Positions 32,762 to 42,508 of a DNA stretch of 64,000 bases are shown here, piece by piece. Source of the stretch: Sandaracinus amylolyticus. GTDB taxonomy: Bacteria; Myxococcota_A; Polyangia; Polyangiales; Sandaracinaceae. The stretch spans positions 6,758,001-6,822,000 of the forward strand of contig NZ_CP011125.1 in assembly GCF_000737325.1 (NCBI RefSeq), in the 5' to 3' direction. The notes under the pieces are model-generated. The model saw only the letters and a program-made list of their open reading frames with translations, did not search any database and was not told where the DNA came from. Position numbers and translations under genes: made by a program. How positions within the stretch are numbered: position 1 is the stretch's first letter; each line of letters begins with the position of its first letter.

Positions 32762-34377
32762 GACGCTCCTCCCGCGGCGAGGCGACTCGCCAGCGCGGCC
32801 TTGTCGATCTTCCCGACGCTGGTGCGCGGCAGCGCGTCGCTCACGAGCTCCACGCGATCGGGGAGCTTGAAGGTCGCGACACCGCGCGCGCGCAGGTGCG
32901 CCATCAGCGCGGCACGCGTGATCGGGCGATCACCGACCACGATCGCGCAGATGCGCTCGCCGACGATCGCGTCGTGCATGCCGAGCACCGCCGCCTCGCG
33001 CACGTCGGGATGCGCGACGAGGTGCTGCTCGAGCTCGGCGGGCGCGATCTTCTCGCCGCCGCGGTTGATCTGCTCCTTCGCGCGCCCTTCGACGACGAGC
33101 GACCCGTCGGGCATGCGGCGGACGCGATCGCCGGTGCGATAGAACCCGTCGCGCGTGAACGCGATCGCGTCGTGCTCGGGCACGCGGTAGTAGCCGCGGA
33201 TCGTGTAGGGCCCGCGCGCGAGCAGGTGCCCCACCTCGCCCTCCGGCACGTCGCGATCCTCGTCGTCGACGATGCGCACTTCGTCGTCCTCGGAGATCGG
33301 CCGGCCCTGCGTGGTGATCACGCGCTCGAGCGGATCGTCGAGGCGCGTGTAGCAGACGAGCCCTTCGGCCATCCCGAAGACCTGCTGGAGTCGGCACCCG
33401 AGGCCCTCGATCAGATCACGCGCGAGCTCGACGCCGAGCTTCGCGCCGCCGACCTGCAGCACCTCGAGCGAAGGAAAGCGCAGCCCGCGCGCGCGCATCG
33501 CCGCGAGCCACGCGCGCGCGAGCGGCGGCACGAGCGCCGTGATCGTCACGCCCTCGCGCGAGAGCAGCGGGAACGCGGCGTCGGGATGAGCCTCGCGGCT
33601 CATCACGACGCGCGCCCCCGCGACGAGCGCGCCGAGCACCCCCGGCGAGCTCAATGGGAAATTGTGCGCGCCCGGCAGCGCGACGAGGTACACGCTCCGC
33701 GCGTCGAGCCCGCAGATCGGCACGCTCGCGCGCACGCTGTAGAGATAGTCGTCGTGCGTGCGCGGGATCAGCTTCGGCGTCCCGGTGCTGCCGCCCGACA
33801 GCTGCAGCAGCGCGACCTGCCTCGCGTCGACGGCGGGCAGCGTGCGCGGCGCGCCGTCGAGCGACGCGAACGGCACCAGCTCCTGCGCATCGCCGACGAC
33901 GATGACGTGTCTGAGCGTCGGCGTGCCGGCCTTCACCTCGCGCGCGAGCGCGCGGTGGTCGAACCCGGCGACCACGTCGGCGCAGACGTACGCGACCGCG
34001 CGCGTGTGCTCGCAGAAGTGCGCGATCTCCGCGCGCCGATGACCCGACAGCGCCATCACGGGGATCGCACCGAGCCGCCACAACGCGAACAGCGTCTCGA
34101 TCAGCTCGAGCACGTTCGGCAGCTGCACCACCACGCGATCGAGCGGACGGATCCCGAGCTCGATCATCGCGGACGCCACGGCATCGACGCGCGCATCGAG
34201 CTCCGCGTACGTCGCGCGCCGTGCGCCGCACACGACGGCGACGCGCTCGCCGTGACGTCGCGCGCCCTCGCGCACGATCGAGTCGAGTGGATCACCTCGC
34301 CAGTGCCCGGCGCGTCGATACCGCTCTGCGACGTCGTGGGGCCAGGGCACGCAGCCCTCGAGCAGCGTCGTGCTCAT
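32758..34377 (-). CDS. mxcE: 2,3-dihydroxybenzoate-AMP ligase
   Basis: A 539-residue adenylating enzyme of the EntE/DhbE type, which activates DHB and loads it onto the aryl carrier protein. It begins [24 protein letters not shown]-like EntE N-termini do. [16 protein letters not shown] is the ATP-binding P-loop, [11 protein letters not shown] and [13 protein letters not shown] are EntE-specific, and Lys in TSVGKIDK is the catalytic Lys. ATG at 34377 overlaps the stop of the upstream reductase gene (ATGA). An in-frame upstream extension to 34842 lies inside that gene and is rejected. Confidence 0.93.
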   Translation of the reverse strand: MSTTLLEGCVPWPHDVAERYRRAGHWRGDPLDSIVREGARRHGERVAVVCGARRATYAELDARVDAVASAMIELGIRPLDRVVVQLPNVLELIETLFALWRLGAIPVMALSGHRRAEIAHFCEHTRAVAYVCADVVAGFDHRALAREVKAGTPTLRHVIVVGDAQELVPFASLDGAPRTLPAVDARQVALLQLSGGSTGTPKLIPRTHDDYLYSVRASVPICGLDARSVYLVALPGAHNFPLSSPGVLGALVAGARVVMSREAHPDAAFPLLSREGVTITALVPPLARAWLAAMRARGLRFPSLEVLQVGGAKLGVELARDLIEGLGCRLQQVFGMAEGLVCYTRLDDPLERVITTQGRPISEDDEVRIVDDEDRDVPEGEVGHLLARGPYTIRGYYRVPEHDAIAFTRDGFYRTGDRVRRMPDGSLVVEGRAKEQINRGGEKIAPAELEQHLVAHPDVREAAVLGMHDAIVGERICAIVVGDRPITRAALMAHLRARGVATFKLPDRVELVSDALPRTSVGKIDKAALASRLAAGGAS

Positions 34378-35189
34378 CGCTCGTCCACCGCGATCGGCTC
34401 GTGGTGATCGTGCGCGGCGACGCCGCGCTTCCAGTGCCCCGACGCGTGCACGTGCGACGCGGGCAGGCCGCGATCGACGAGGAGGTGTCGATACACCGCG
34501 CGCACTTGCGACGCCTCGCCCGCGAGCCACGCGAAGCCTTCGCCCTCGGGCAGCGCGAGCGCGCGCACCGCATCGAGCAGCACCTCGCCCGCGCGGCGAT
34601 GCACCCAGCGCGCCCCGATCGGCCCCGACGCCGGCCACGGCTGCTCTTCCTCGGGCCCGTCGACCAAGAGCACCACGCGCACGGCGACGCTCGCCGGCAG
34701 CTCCTCGATCCGTCGCGCGATCTCGGGCTGCGCCGTCTCGTCGCCGACGAAGAGGTGCCACGCCACCTCGCGCGTGAGCACGTACGAGCCGCGCGGTCCC
34801 GCGACGCCGACGACCTGTCCGGGCGTCGCCTGCGCGGCCCACGTCGACGCGACGCCGTGGCCGTGCAGGAAGAAGTCGACGTCGAGCTCGCCGCGATCCG
34901 GGTCGTAGCGACGCGGCGTGTAGTCGCGCGCGATCGGCTTCGGTCCGTCGCTCGGCGCGGGCAGCCCGGAGGGCCCGATCACCGGCAGGATCGGATCGCG
35001 CTCGCCCGGCCGCGGGAAGAAGATCTTCACGTGGTCCTCGGGCGCGAGCGACCGGAACCCAGCGAGGTCGGCGCCGCCGAGCGTGACGCGCGTCATGCGC
35101 GGCGTGAGCGCGACGACGCGCTTCACCTCCAGCGTCCGCATCGCGATCGGGTGCCGCACCAGCTCGAAGAGCGAAGGATCGTGAGCCAT
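34374..35189 (-). CDS. mxcB: Siderophore-interacting FAD-binding reductase
   Basis: A 271-residue protein of the ViuB/YqjH family. It would reduce Fe(III)-siderophore in the cytoplasm with NAD(P)H via FAD and so release iron. RDYTPRRYD binds the flavin, [21 protein letters not shown] is the nucleotide part, and [19 protein letters not shown] with GHWKRG are family signatures. It is second in the leftward operon. The symbol rests on context and on the equivalent Stigmatella gene. Confidence 0.9.
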   Translation of the reverse strand: MAHDPSLFELVRHPIAMRTLEVKRVVALTPRMTRVTLGGADLAGFRSLAPEDHVKIFFPRPGERDPILPVIGPSGLPAPSDGPKPIARDYTPRRYDPDRGELDVDFFLHGHGVASTWAAQATPGQVVGVAGPRGSYVLTREVAWHLFVGDETAQPEIARRIEELPASVAVRVVLLVDGPEEEQPWPASGPIGARWVHRRAGEVLLDAVRALALPEGEGFAWLAGEASQVRAVYRHLLVDRGLPASHVHASGHWKRGVAAHDHHEPIAVDER

Positions 35190-35202
35190 CCGTCGTGCCC
35201 CC

Positions 35203-36465
35203 TCACGCCCCGAACGCGCCCGCGGCGCGCATCTCCGACAAGCTCTCTCGCGCGGCGCCGATCGCGTGCTCGATCTGCGCGCGCGTGTGGGCCGCGCACA
35301 GGAAGTTCACGTCGCGACGCAGCAGCACTCCGCGGCGCGCCATGCGCCCCTGGAAGTCGCGCATGAGCGCGACGTGTCGCTGCGCATCGGGCGAGAACGA
35401 GAAGAACGGGATCGCGTCGTACCCGAGCACGCGCAGCGGTGCGCCGAGCTCCTCCGCCGCGCGGCTCACGCCTTCGCGCAGCGCACGCCCGAGCGACGCG
35501 ACGTGCGCGACGTAGCCGGTGTCGCGACAGATCTCGATGGTGCGCAGACAGACCGCGAGCGAGACGAGCTCTCCGCCGAACGTCGTCGACACCTGCAAGC
35601 GCTCCATCTGCTCGAGGTGCGCGCGCGGACCGACGACCGCGGAGAGCGGCATCCCACCCGCCATCGCCTTCGAGAAGCACGACAGATCGGGCCGCACGTC
35701 GAAGAGCTCCTGCGCGCCGCCGAGCGCGAGGCGGAACCCGGTGACGATCTCGTCGAAGACGAGCAGCACGCCCGCGCTCGTGCACACGTCGCGCAGCGCG
35801 AGCAACAGATCGCGCGTCACGCAGCGGTTGTAGGGAACCGAGATCACCACCGCCGCGAGCTCGCGCGCGCCGCTGCGGATCGTCTCGAGCAAGCGCGGCT
35901 CGTCGTCGGACGTGAAGAGCGGAAGGCGCGTCGTCAGCGTCGCGAGCGCGCTCGGCACGCCCGGCGTGTCGAACATGAAGTGGTCGTGCCAGCCGTTGTA
36001 TCCGACGGTCACGACGCGCTCCTTGCCCGTGATCGCGCGCGCGAGGCGGACCGCGGCGGACGTCGCGTCCGCGCCGGTCTTGAAGAAGCGCGCCATCTCC
36101 GCGCCGGGCACGACACCGACGAGCGCCCTCGCCGCGCGCACCTCGAGCTCGGTCGGCAACGAGTGCACGAGCCCGAGCTCGAGCGCGTCGCGTGCAGCCT
36201 CGAGCAGCGCAGGGTGCGCGTGACCGAGCGACGTCGCGCCGAGGCCGCAGACGAAGTCGACGTACTCGTTGCCGTCGACGTCCTCGACGAGCGCGCCGCG
36301 ACCGCGCGCGAGGTAGACGGGAAAGCTGCCCGGCGCGAAGTGCTCGGGCCGCTTCATCATCGAGAGCGTCAGCCCTGGGACGAGCGCGCGCGCCTCGTCG
36401 AGCAGCGCGTGCGACCGGTCGAGCGGCCACGTGCTGGGGTGCGGTCGGGGGAGGCTGTCGGGCAT
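35203..36465 (-). CDS. mxcL: Class III aminotransferase for myxochelin B-type amine
   Basis: A 420-residue PLP enzyme resembling glutamate-1-semialdehyde aminomutase. LLVFDEIVTGFR holds the PLP-ring Asp238 and SCFSKAMAGGMPLSAVVG holds the Schiff-base Lys266. In myxochelin biosynthesis MxcL converts the aldehyde released by MxcG into the primary amine of myxochelin B. The start at 36465 is chosen because it begins a normal family N-terminus and leaves the Fur boxes upstream. First gene of the leftward operon, divergent from the NRPS gene. Confidence 0.88.
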   Translation of the reverse strand: MPDSLPRPHPSTWPLDRSHALLDEARALVPGLTLSMMKRPEHFAPGSFPVYLARGRGALVEDVDGNEYVDFVCGLGATSLGHAHPALLEAARDALELGLVHSLPTELEVRAARALVGVVPGAEMARFFKTGADATSAAVRLARAITGKERVVTVGYNGWHDHFMFDTPGVPSALATLTTRLPLFTSDDEPRLLETIRSGARELAAVVISVPYNRCVTRDLLLALRDVCTSAGVLLVFDEIVTGFRLALGGAQELFDVRPDLSCFSKAMAGGMPLSAVVGPRAHLEQMERLQVSTTFGGELVSLAVCLRTIEICRDTGYVAHVASLGRALREGVSRAAEELGAPLRVLGYDAIPFFSFSPDAQRHVALMRDFQGRMARRGVLLRRDVNFLCAAHTRAQIEHAIGAARESLSEMRAAGAFGA

Positions 36466-36487
36466 CGCGAGCCGACCTAACCACGAG

Positions 36488-36502
36488 TGAGAATGACTTT
36501 CA
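36488..36502. promoter_or_regulatory. Fur box 1
   Basis: TGAGAATGACTTTCA fits the 7-1-7 Fur pattern TGAxAAT-x-ATTxTCA with one clear mismatch. It lies 23 bases upstream of mxcL. Confidence 0.7.
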
Positions 36503-36509
36503 AGGGCTT

Positions 36510-36524
36510 TGATAATAATTCTCA
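36510..36524. promoter_or_regulatory. Fur box 2
   Basis: TGATAATAATTCTCA is a perfect 7-1-7 Fur box by pattern. Read as the 19-base consensus from 36511 it agrees at about 14 of 19 positions. It is the best of the three sites and sits in an AT-rich island inside very GC-rich DNA. Confidence 0.85.
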
Positions 36525-36543
36525 CTTTCATTTTCAGCGCGAT

Positions 36544-36558
36544 TGACAGTCATTCTCA
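36544..36558. promoter_or_regulatory. Fur box 3 overlapping a -35 element
   Basis: TGACAGTCATTCTCA is a 7-1-7 Fur-like site. It overlaps TTGACA at 36543-36548, followed 17 bases later by TAGGCC, a possible promoter for the NRPS gene at 36579. Fe(II)-Fur bound here would block transcription when iron is plentiful. Confidence 0.75.
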
Positions 36559-36578
36559 ATTGACGTAGGCCACCGCCG

Positions 36579-39500
36579 ATGTCGAGGTCCGACGGCGAGC
36601 GACTCTCCGAGGCACAGCTCGGCATTTGGTTGGGGCACCAACGCGCCCACGACGGCACGGTGCTCCATGCCGCCGAGTGCGTGGTTTTCGAAGGACTTCT
36701 CGACGTCGCGGCGTTCGCGCGCGCGCTGGACGCCACCCTCGTCGAGGCGACCGCGCTCCAGGTCGCGTTCGAAGAGGCGCGAGGTGAGCCACGACGCGTC
36801 AGGCGCGAATACGACGGTGTGCGCCTCGAGCGGACGTCACTCAACGGGGAGGCGGAGCTTCTCCGACATGCCCAGCGAGAGGTTCGCCGGCCGCTCGACC
36901 TCCAGCGCGGCGCCCTCTCCCGCCACCAGCTGCTCACCCTCGGCCCCGGCCGCTACGCGTGGCTCCACGTCGCGCACCACATCGCGCTCGACGGCTACGG
37001 CTTCCACCTCGTCGCGGCGCGGGTCGCGGAGCACTACGCGTCGCTCCAGCGCGACGATCGCCTCGCGACCCGCGGCGCGCTCACCGCGTTCGAGCCCGTG
37101 CTCGACGAGGACGACGCGTACCAGCGCTCGCCGCAGCGCGAGGCCGATCGCGCGTTCTGGCGCGACGAGCTCGGCGCGCGTCGTGGCCTGAGCTTCGGCG
37201 CGCCCGCGATGCCGGGGCACGGCCTGCGCACGTGGCACCGCTGGGACGGCGAGCGCGCGCAGCGCGTGCGCGACGCGGCGTCGCGAGTGGGCGTGTCGTG
37301 GATGGAAGCGCTCCTCGCGGTGATCGCCGCGCACGTCGGCGAGCGCGCGTCGACGCGCTCGTTCCTGCTCGGGCTGCCGGTGATGCTGCGGCTCGGCACG
37401 CGCGCGCTGCGAACGCCGTGCATGGCGATGAACCTCGCGGCGCTGCCGATCGATCTCGACGCGGCGTCGAGCATCGGAGCGCTCGCACGCACGATCCGCG
37501 CGGCGCTCGCGCGGCAGAAGCGGCACCAGCGCTATCGCTACGAAGCCCTCCGCGTCGATCGCGCGGCGCTCGGCGGACGGCTCTTCGGTCCGGTGGTGAA
37601 CGTGATGCCGTTCGCGCTGCCGGCGCGCTTCGGTGACTGCAGCGCGCGCGTGCTGCGCGTGTCGGCGGGGCCCGTCGAGGAGCTCGCGTACACGATCGCG
37701 CCGTGTGACGAAGGGCTCGAGCTGACGCTCGACGGACACGCCGAGCGCTTCGACGAGCGCGAGCTCACCGCGATGGCGCGCACGCTGGAGCGCGATCTCG
37801 ACGCGTGGCTCGACGCGCCCGATCGACCGTTGCGCCCCCGCAGCACCGCGACGACCCGGCCGCACGTCGCGCCGACCTGGCCGCTCGATGCGCTCGGCGA
37901 GCATGCGCGCACGACCCCGGATGCGACCGCGCTCGTCGAGGGCGAGCGTTCATGGACGTACGCGGAGCTCGATCGTGGCGCGCGGCGATGCGCGGAGTGG
38001 CTTCGCGCAGCCGGCTGCGAGCCGGGATCGCTGGTCGCGATCGAGCTCCCGCGGAGCGCGATCGGGATCGTCGTGATCCTCGGCACGCTCTGCGCGGGCG
38101 CGGGCTACGTCGCGCTCGATCCCGCGCAGCCGAGCGCGCGGCGAGCCCGCGTGATCCATGCGGCGAAGCCGCGCTTCGTGGTGACGCCCGACGCGCTTCC
38201 ACACGACGCGCTCGAGGCGTGGACCGCGCCGGGCTCGACGACGCCGCCGAGCGCGCGCGACGACGCGAGCATCGCGTACGTCGTGTTCACGTCCGGCAGC
38301 ACCGGCGAGCCGAAGGGGGTCGCGATCTCGACCGGTGCGCTCGCGTGGTTCGTCGGCGCGGCGTCGTCGCGCTACGGCGTGTGCGCGCGCGATCGCGTGC
38401 TGCAGTTCGCGCCGTGGACCTTCGACGCGAGCGTCGAGGAGATCTTCGTCACGCTCGCGTCCGGCGCCGCGCTGGTGCTGCGCGACGACGCGGCGATCGA
38501 GTCACCGGAGGCGTTCTTCGCCGCGTGCGCGCGCGGTGGGATCACGGTGCTCGACCTGCCCACCGCGTTCTGGCACGAGCTCGCGCTCGCCGTCGCGCGG
38601 CGCGCGCTGACGCTGCCCTCGTGCGTGCGTCTCGTGATCATCGGCGGCGAGGCGGCATCGCCGGAGCGCGCGCGGCAATGGCGCGAAGGCGCGCGCGAGG
38701 CGCGCCTCGTCAACACGTACGGGCCGAGCGAGGCGACGGTGGTCGCGACGTGCGCGGCGCTCGACGACACGACGCGCGACGAAGCGCCGATCGGCACGCC
38801 GCTCCCGGGCATCGACGTCGCGATCGTCGACGAGCACGGCGCCGTCGTGACCGCACCCGGCGCGGTGGGCGAGCTCTGGCTGCTCGGGCCCACGCTCGCG
38901 ACGGGTTATCTCGGGCGCGACGATCTCACGCGCGAGCGCTTCGTGACGCTGCCCGGGTGCGGCCGCGCCTATCGCACCGGCGATCTCGCGACGTGGCGCG
39001 ACGACGGACAGCTCGCGCACCGCGGTCGCGTCGACGACGAGCTGAAGATCAGCGGACATCGCATCTGCCCCGCGGAGGTCGAGGCCGCGCTGTGCCGTCA
39101 TCCCCAGGTGCGCGCCGCGGTGGTGTGGGGCGATGCGGCGAAGCGATTGCTCGCGAAGGTGGAGGCCGACGCGATCGACACGACCGCGCTGCGCCGCTTC
39201 GTGCGCGAGCAGCTGCCTGCGCCGATGGTTCCATCGGTGCTCGAGGTCGTCGCGCGCCTTCCGCGCACGACGCACGGGAAGATCGATCGCGTCGCGGTGC
39301 GGAGCGCGCCGTGCGACGACGCGCCCGAGCACGATCCCGACGTATCCGCGCTGGAAGCGCGGGTGATCGAGGCGTGGCGCGCCGTGCTCGGGGTGACGCG
39401 CGTCGAGCTCGACGACGACTTCTTCGCGCTCGGCGGGCACAGCCTGCACGTGATCCAGCTCGCGAACCGCCTCAGCGGCGCGGGCGCGGAGATCCGCGTC

Positions 39501-40727
39501 GCGGAGATCTTCCGTCGCCCGACGCCGCGCGCGCAGGCAGCGCTGCTCGCGTCGGCGGCTGGAGCGCCGCCACACGAGACGATCTTCGAGCCGGGCTCGG
39601 TGTCGCTGCCTCCGTCCTGGGCACCCGCGCCCGCGACGCTGGGGCGAGGCCGCGTGCTGCTGACCGGCGCGACCGGGTTCGTCGGCGTGCACCTGCTCGC
39701 GAGCTGGCTCGAGCGCTCCGACGACACGATCGTGTGCACCGTCCGAGCGAGCGATGACGCGACGGCCCGCGCACGTCTCTTCACGCGCGCGGAGGAGCTC
39801 GGGATCGAGCTCGGCCCCGCGGCCCATCGCATCGAGGTGATCGCCCTCGATCTCACGGCGCGCGATCTCGAGATCGCACCCTGCGCGACGGTGTTCCACT
39901 GTGCTGCGCAGGTCAGTCTCGCGCGCGACTACGACAGCCTGGCCGCCGTGAACGTCGTCGCGACGCGCGAGCTGCTCGGCCTCGCGCTGCGCTGGGGCGC
40001 GCAGCTCCACTACGTCTCGTCGATCGCGACGGTCCCGCGCAGCGAGCCCGAAGAGCGACTCCATCCCGCGCACGCCGGGCTCGTCGACGGATATCAGCGC
40101 TCGAAGTGGCAGGGAGAGGCGCTCTGCGCGGAAGCGGGCAATCGCGGTCTCCGCGTCGCGGTGCATCGGCTCGGGCGCGTCGCCGGTCCTCGCCGGCGTC
40201 CCAGCGTCAATCGAGGCGATCTCGTGTGGCGCATCGGGCGCGCCGCCACGCGCGTCGCTGCATGGCCCGACCTGCCGGTGGAAGAGCCGTGGATCCCCGC
40301 GGACGACGCCGCGAGCTCGATGGTTCGCTTGGCGCTCGCCGATGCGGCCACGACGCCCGCGAGCGCGTACCACTTGGTCCACACCGGCAGCGTCGCGCTC
40401 GATCGTGTCCGGGAGGCGCTGACGTGCATCGGATATCCGCTCGCGCGTGTGTCGGTGTCCGACTGGATGACGCGAGTCCGCGCCCGCGGTGACGACGAAG
40501 ACCGTTCCACGCTGGCCTTCTTCGAGCTCCGCGCCATCGACGCCCACACGGCCGCGAGCGCAACACCGGAATACCCGTGCGCGCGTGTGCTCGCGCGTCT
40601 GCCCGACCTCGACACGCGCGCCGTCGATTCGGCGCTGCTCATTGGATATTGCCGGCATGCGCAGGCGATTGGCGTCCTCCCCCGGACGCCCGATTCCGAC
40701 TCTGTTCGATCTGGAGACGAGGGATGA
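36579..40727 (+). CDS. mxcG: Myxochelin-type NRPS: C-A-PCP-reductase
   Basis: A 1382-residue single-module peptide synthetase. Condensation domain, residues 1-420, with HHIALDG (His133, His134, Asp138). Adenylation domain, about 430-930, with FTSGSTGEPKG and YRTGDL. Hand alignment to GrsA gives pocket residues D-A-E-D-I-G-T-V-V, an acidic pocket that suits lysine. Carrier domain with GGHSL, Ser near 954. Terminal reductase from about 1020 with LTGATGFVG and the catalytic YQRSK near 1171. It would acylate both lysine amines with DHB and release an aldehyde reductively, then alcohol. Same organisation as MxcG. Its stop overlaps the next start. Confidence 0.92.
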   Translation: MSRSDGERLSEAQLGIWLGHQRAHDGTVLHAAECVVFEGLLDVAAFARALDATLVEATALQVAFEEARGEPRRVRREYDGVRLERTSLNGEAELLRHAQREVRRPLDLQRGALSRHQLLTLGPGRYAWLHVAHHIALDGYGFHLVAARVAEHYASLQRDDRLATRGALTAFEPVLDEDDAYQRSPQREADRAFWRDELGARRGLSFGAPAMPGHGLRTWHRWDGERAQRVRDAASRVGVSWMEALLAVIAAHVGERASTRSFLLGLPVMLRLGTRALRTPCMAMNLAALPIDLDAASSIGALARTIRAALARQKRHQRYRYEALRVDRAALGGRLFGPVVNVMPFALPARFGDCSARVLRVSAGPVEELAYTIAPCDEGLELTLDGHAERFDERELTAMARTLERDLDAWLDAPDRPLRPRSTATTRPHVAPTWPLDALGEHARTTPDATALVEGERSWTYAELDRGARRCAEWLRAAGCEPGSLVAIELPRSAIGIVVILGTLCAGAGYVALDPAQPSARRARVIHAAKPRFVVTPDALPHDALEAWTAPGSTTPPSARDDASIAYVVFTSGSTGEPKGVAISTGALAWFVGAASSRYGVCARDRVLQFAPWTFDASVEEIFVTLASGAALVLRDDAAIESPEAFFAACARGGITVLDLPTAFWHELALAVARRALTLPSCVRLVIIGGEAASPERARQWREGAREARLVNTYGPSEATVVATCAALDDTTRDEAPIGTPLPGIDVAIVDEHGAVVTAPGAVGELWLLGPTLATGYLGRDDLTRERFVTLPGCGRAYRTGDLATWRDDGQLAHRGRVDDELKISGHRICPAEVEAALCRHPQVRAAVVWGDAAKRLLAKVEADAIDTTALRRFVREQLPAPMVPSVLEVVARLPRTTHGKIDRVAVRSAPCDDAPEHDPDVSALEARVIEAWRAVLGVTRVELDDDFFALGGHSLHVIQLANRLSGAGAEIRVAEIFRRPTPRAQAALLASAAGAPPHETIFEPGSVSLPPSWAPAPATLGRGRVLLTGATGFVGVHLLASWLERSDDTIVCTVRASDDATARARLFTRAEELGIELGPAAHRIEVIALDLTARDLEIAPCATVFHCAAQVSLARDYDSLAAVNVVATRELLGLALRWGAQLHYVSSIATVPRSEPEERLHPAHAGLVDGYQRSKWQGEALCAEAGNRGLRVAVHRLGRVAGPRRRPSVNRGDLVWRIGRAATRVAAWPDLPVEEPWIPADDAASSMVRLALADAATTPASAYHLVHTGSVALDRVREALTCIGYPLARVSVSDWMTRVRARGDDEDRSTLAFFELRAIDAHTAASATPEYPCARVLARLPDLDTRAVDSALLIGYCRHAQAIGVLPRTPDSDSVRSGDEG

Positions 40728-42415
40728 CGAAGAACGACAATACAATCTGGATTGCCCGCGCGACGGTCGTGCTCGCGATGCTCGCCGTCGGGGCGGGCTG
40801 CGGCGGAGACGACGACTCCGGCACGAGCGAGACCGACAGCGGTGTCGGTCCCGGCCAGGAGGACGGCGGCACGCGCGTGGACGGCGGCACGAACGTCCCC
40901 GACGAAGACGCGGGCGCCGGAGAGGACGCTGGCTCGAGCGACGCCGGATCGGTCGGTGAGGACGGCGGACCGCCCTATCCCTCCCTTCCGCCCGTTCTCT
41001 CGGTGAGTGGCTGTCAGGCGCTCGCGATCGGGCCGCTCTGCTCCGTCACACAAGACGGCGACGCGCTCTCTGCCAACTGCAGCGGACGAGTCCTCACTGG
41101 CACCGTCAGCGAGAGCGGGAACGTGGCGCTCGCGGCCGATCCGTGGACCACGAGCGAAGGCGCGACTGCCATGCTCGCGTGCACCGGCCGATTCGTGCTC
41201 GGACAGCTCACCGCGACGTGCACGCGCACGACGACGGCAGTCGGCGAGACGCCGGCGGGCGAGCAGACGTGCAATCTCCTCTCGGATCGCGACGTCCTCC
41301 CCGGGGTCACGTGCCTCGAGCTCCCGCCGCGGCTCGACGACGTCGTCCTGTGCGTCGAAGGTGACGCACGCGGCGGCGCGACGATCACCGCCGGCACGTG
41401 CCGCGTGATCCAGGACGGCTGCGCGTTCCAGGCGGAGTGCGCGGACGACCTCGTGCTCACCGGCACCGTCACCCGGACCGGCATCAGCTTCAGCCAGCGG
41501 CTCGAAGCGCTCGCCGACGCACAGACGCCCTCGGGCGGCGGCAGCCCCGCGTTCATGGCGGGCGACATCGTCGCTCACAGCTGCACTGCGACGCTCGAGG
41601 GAACGACGCTGAGCGGCTCGTGCGGCGCCGGACGCGCGGGTCGCGGCGGCGCGGACACCAGCGTCTGTGCGATCTCCGGTGCGCAGGTCGCGCCGCCGAC
41701 GTGTGATCTCGTCGCGCCCGCGAGCGAGACGCTCTTCGCGCTGCACTCGTGCGACGAGCTCCGCAACGGGGTCGGCGGCGAGCCGGGGATCGGCGAGCCG
41801 GTCTGCGCGTTCCGACAGAACAACTGCATCTGGGAGGTCAATTGCGGGAACAATCCGCTGCTGACCTTCAGCGGGCGGATCGCGCCCGGCGACGACTCGG
41901 TGCGTTGGCACCTGCTGACGGGCACGCCGTGCGAGATCGGATTCGACGACGCGGGCAACCTCGAGGGCGAGTGCACGGTTCCCGGCGAGGAGGCGTGCAT
42001 GCTCCGCAGCATCGACGCGGTGCCCGGCGGCGAGACGTGCCCGGCGGCGGTGAACGATGCCGAGTTCACCTCGCGCGGATGCGGCGCCGCGATCGACTGC
42101 CGCATCGCGGTGCAGCACCAGTGCGCGTTCATGGCGCTCTGCTCGTTCACGACGCGATTCCCCGACGTCGTCATCGCAGGTCGCTCGTCGTACGTCGACG
42201 GCCGCCCGCACCTCGCGTTCAACGGTCTCACGGACTGGCAGTGCTACGTCGACCAGGCGACGACGGACGAGATCACGAGCGGTGATCGCGTGACCGGCGA
42301 GTGGTACGGCCAGTGCGTCAATCCGTCCGGCGGCATGTGCCGCAACAACTACAACCCTGCGACCGGTACCGGGTTCCGCGGACTGCAGGTGTTCTTCGAG
42401 TCGTCGGCGGAGTGA
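40724..42415 (+). CDS. Four-repeat Cys-rich lipoprotein coupled to the NRPS gene
   Basis: A 563-residue lipoprotein (LAVGAGC, Cys26) with an Asp/Gly linker to residue 85, then four divergent repeats at about 96-195, 196-326, 327-437 and 438-540. Each repeat has the pattern C-x(2)-IxxxC-x-F/V-x-x-x-C, a beta stretch such as VLTGTVTRTGIS, then GxLxGxC and a final Cys; 30 Cys in all, presumably disulfide-paired. The ATG overlaps the NRPS stop (ATGA), so it is translationally coupled to siderophore synthesis. I know no function. A surface protein that binds or hands over ferric siderophore is a reasonable guess from position. Confidence 0.75.
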   Translation: MTKNDNTIWIARATVVLAMLAVGAGCGGDDDSGTSETDSGVGPGQEDGGTRVDGGTNVPDEDAGAGEDAGSSDAGSVGEDGGPPYPSLPPVLSVSGCQALAIGPLCSVTQDGDALSANCSGRVLTGTVSESGNVALAADPWTTSEGATAMLACTGRFVLGQLTATCTRTTTAVGETPAGEQTCNLLSDRDVLPGVTCLELPPRLDDVVLCVEGDARGGATITAGTCRVIQDGCAFQAECADDLVLTGTVTRTGISFSQRLEALADAQTPSGGGSPAFMAGDIVAHSCTATLEGTTLSGSCGAGRAGRGGADTSVCAISGAQVAPPTCDLVAPASETLFALHSCDELRNGVGGEPGIGEPVCAFRQNNCIWEVNCGNNPLLTFSGRIAPGDDSVRWHLLTGTPCEIGFDDAGNLEGECTVPGEEACMLRSIDAVPGGETCPAAVNDAEFTSRGCGAAIDCRIAVQHQCAFMALCSFTTRFPDVVIAGRSSYVDGRPHLAFNGLTDWQCYVDQATTDEITSGDRVTGEWYGQCVNPSGGMCRNNYNPATGTGFRGLQVFFESSAE

Positions 42416-42420
42416 TCCCC

Positions 42421-42479
42421 CACGCTCGCGGTGACCGAGCTCGCGTGAACGACGCGTGGCTCGGTCACCGCGGAGCGTG
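42421..42479 (+). terminator. Long nested hairpin inside the siderophore operon
   Basis: Six bases after the lipoprotein stop, CACGCTC + GCGGTGACCGAGC pairs with GCTCGGTCACCGC + GAGCGTG (20 bp, one bulged G), enclosing an inner stem CGCGT/ACGCG. No T run follows. It may be a partial terminator or an mRNA-stabilising element between synthesis and uptake genes. Confidence 0.7.
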
Positions 42480-42508
42480 CCAGTCGTGCAGCACCGAGAG
42501 CAGTACTC

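Noticed and set aside
32758-34842. A 694-codon version of the DHB-AMP ligase
   Set aside because: The extra N-terminal part lies inside the reductase gene in another frame; the ATG at 34377 with ATGA overlap and EntE-like N-terminus is preferred.
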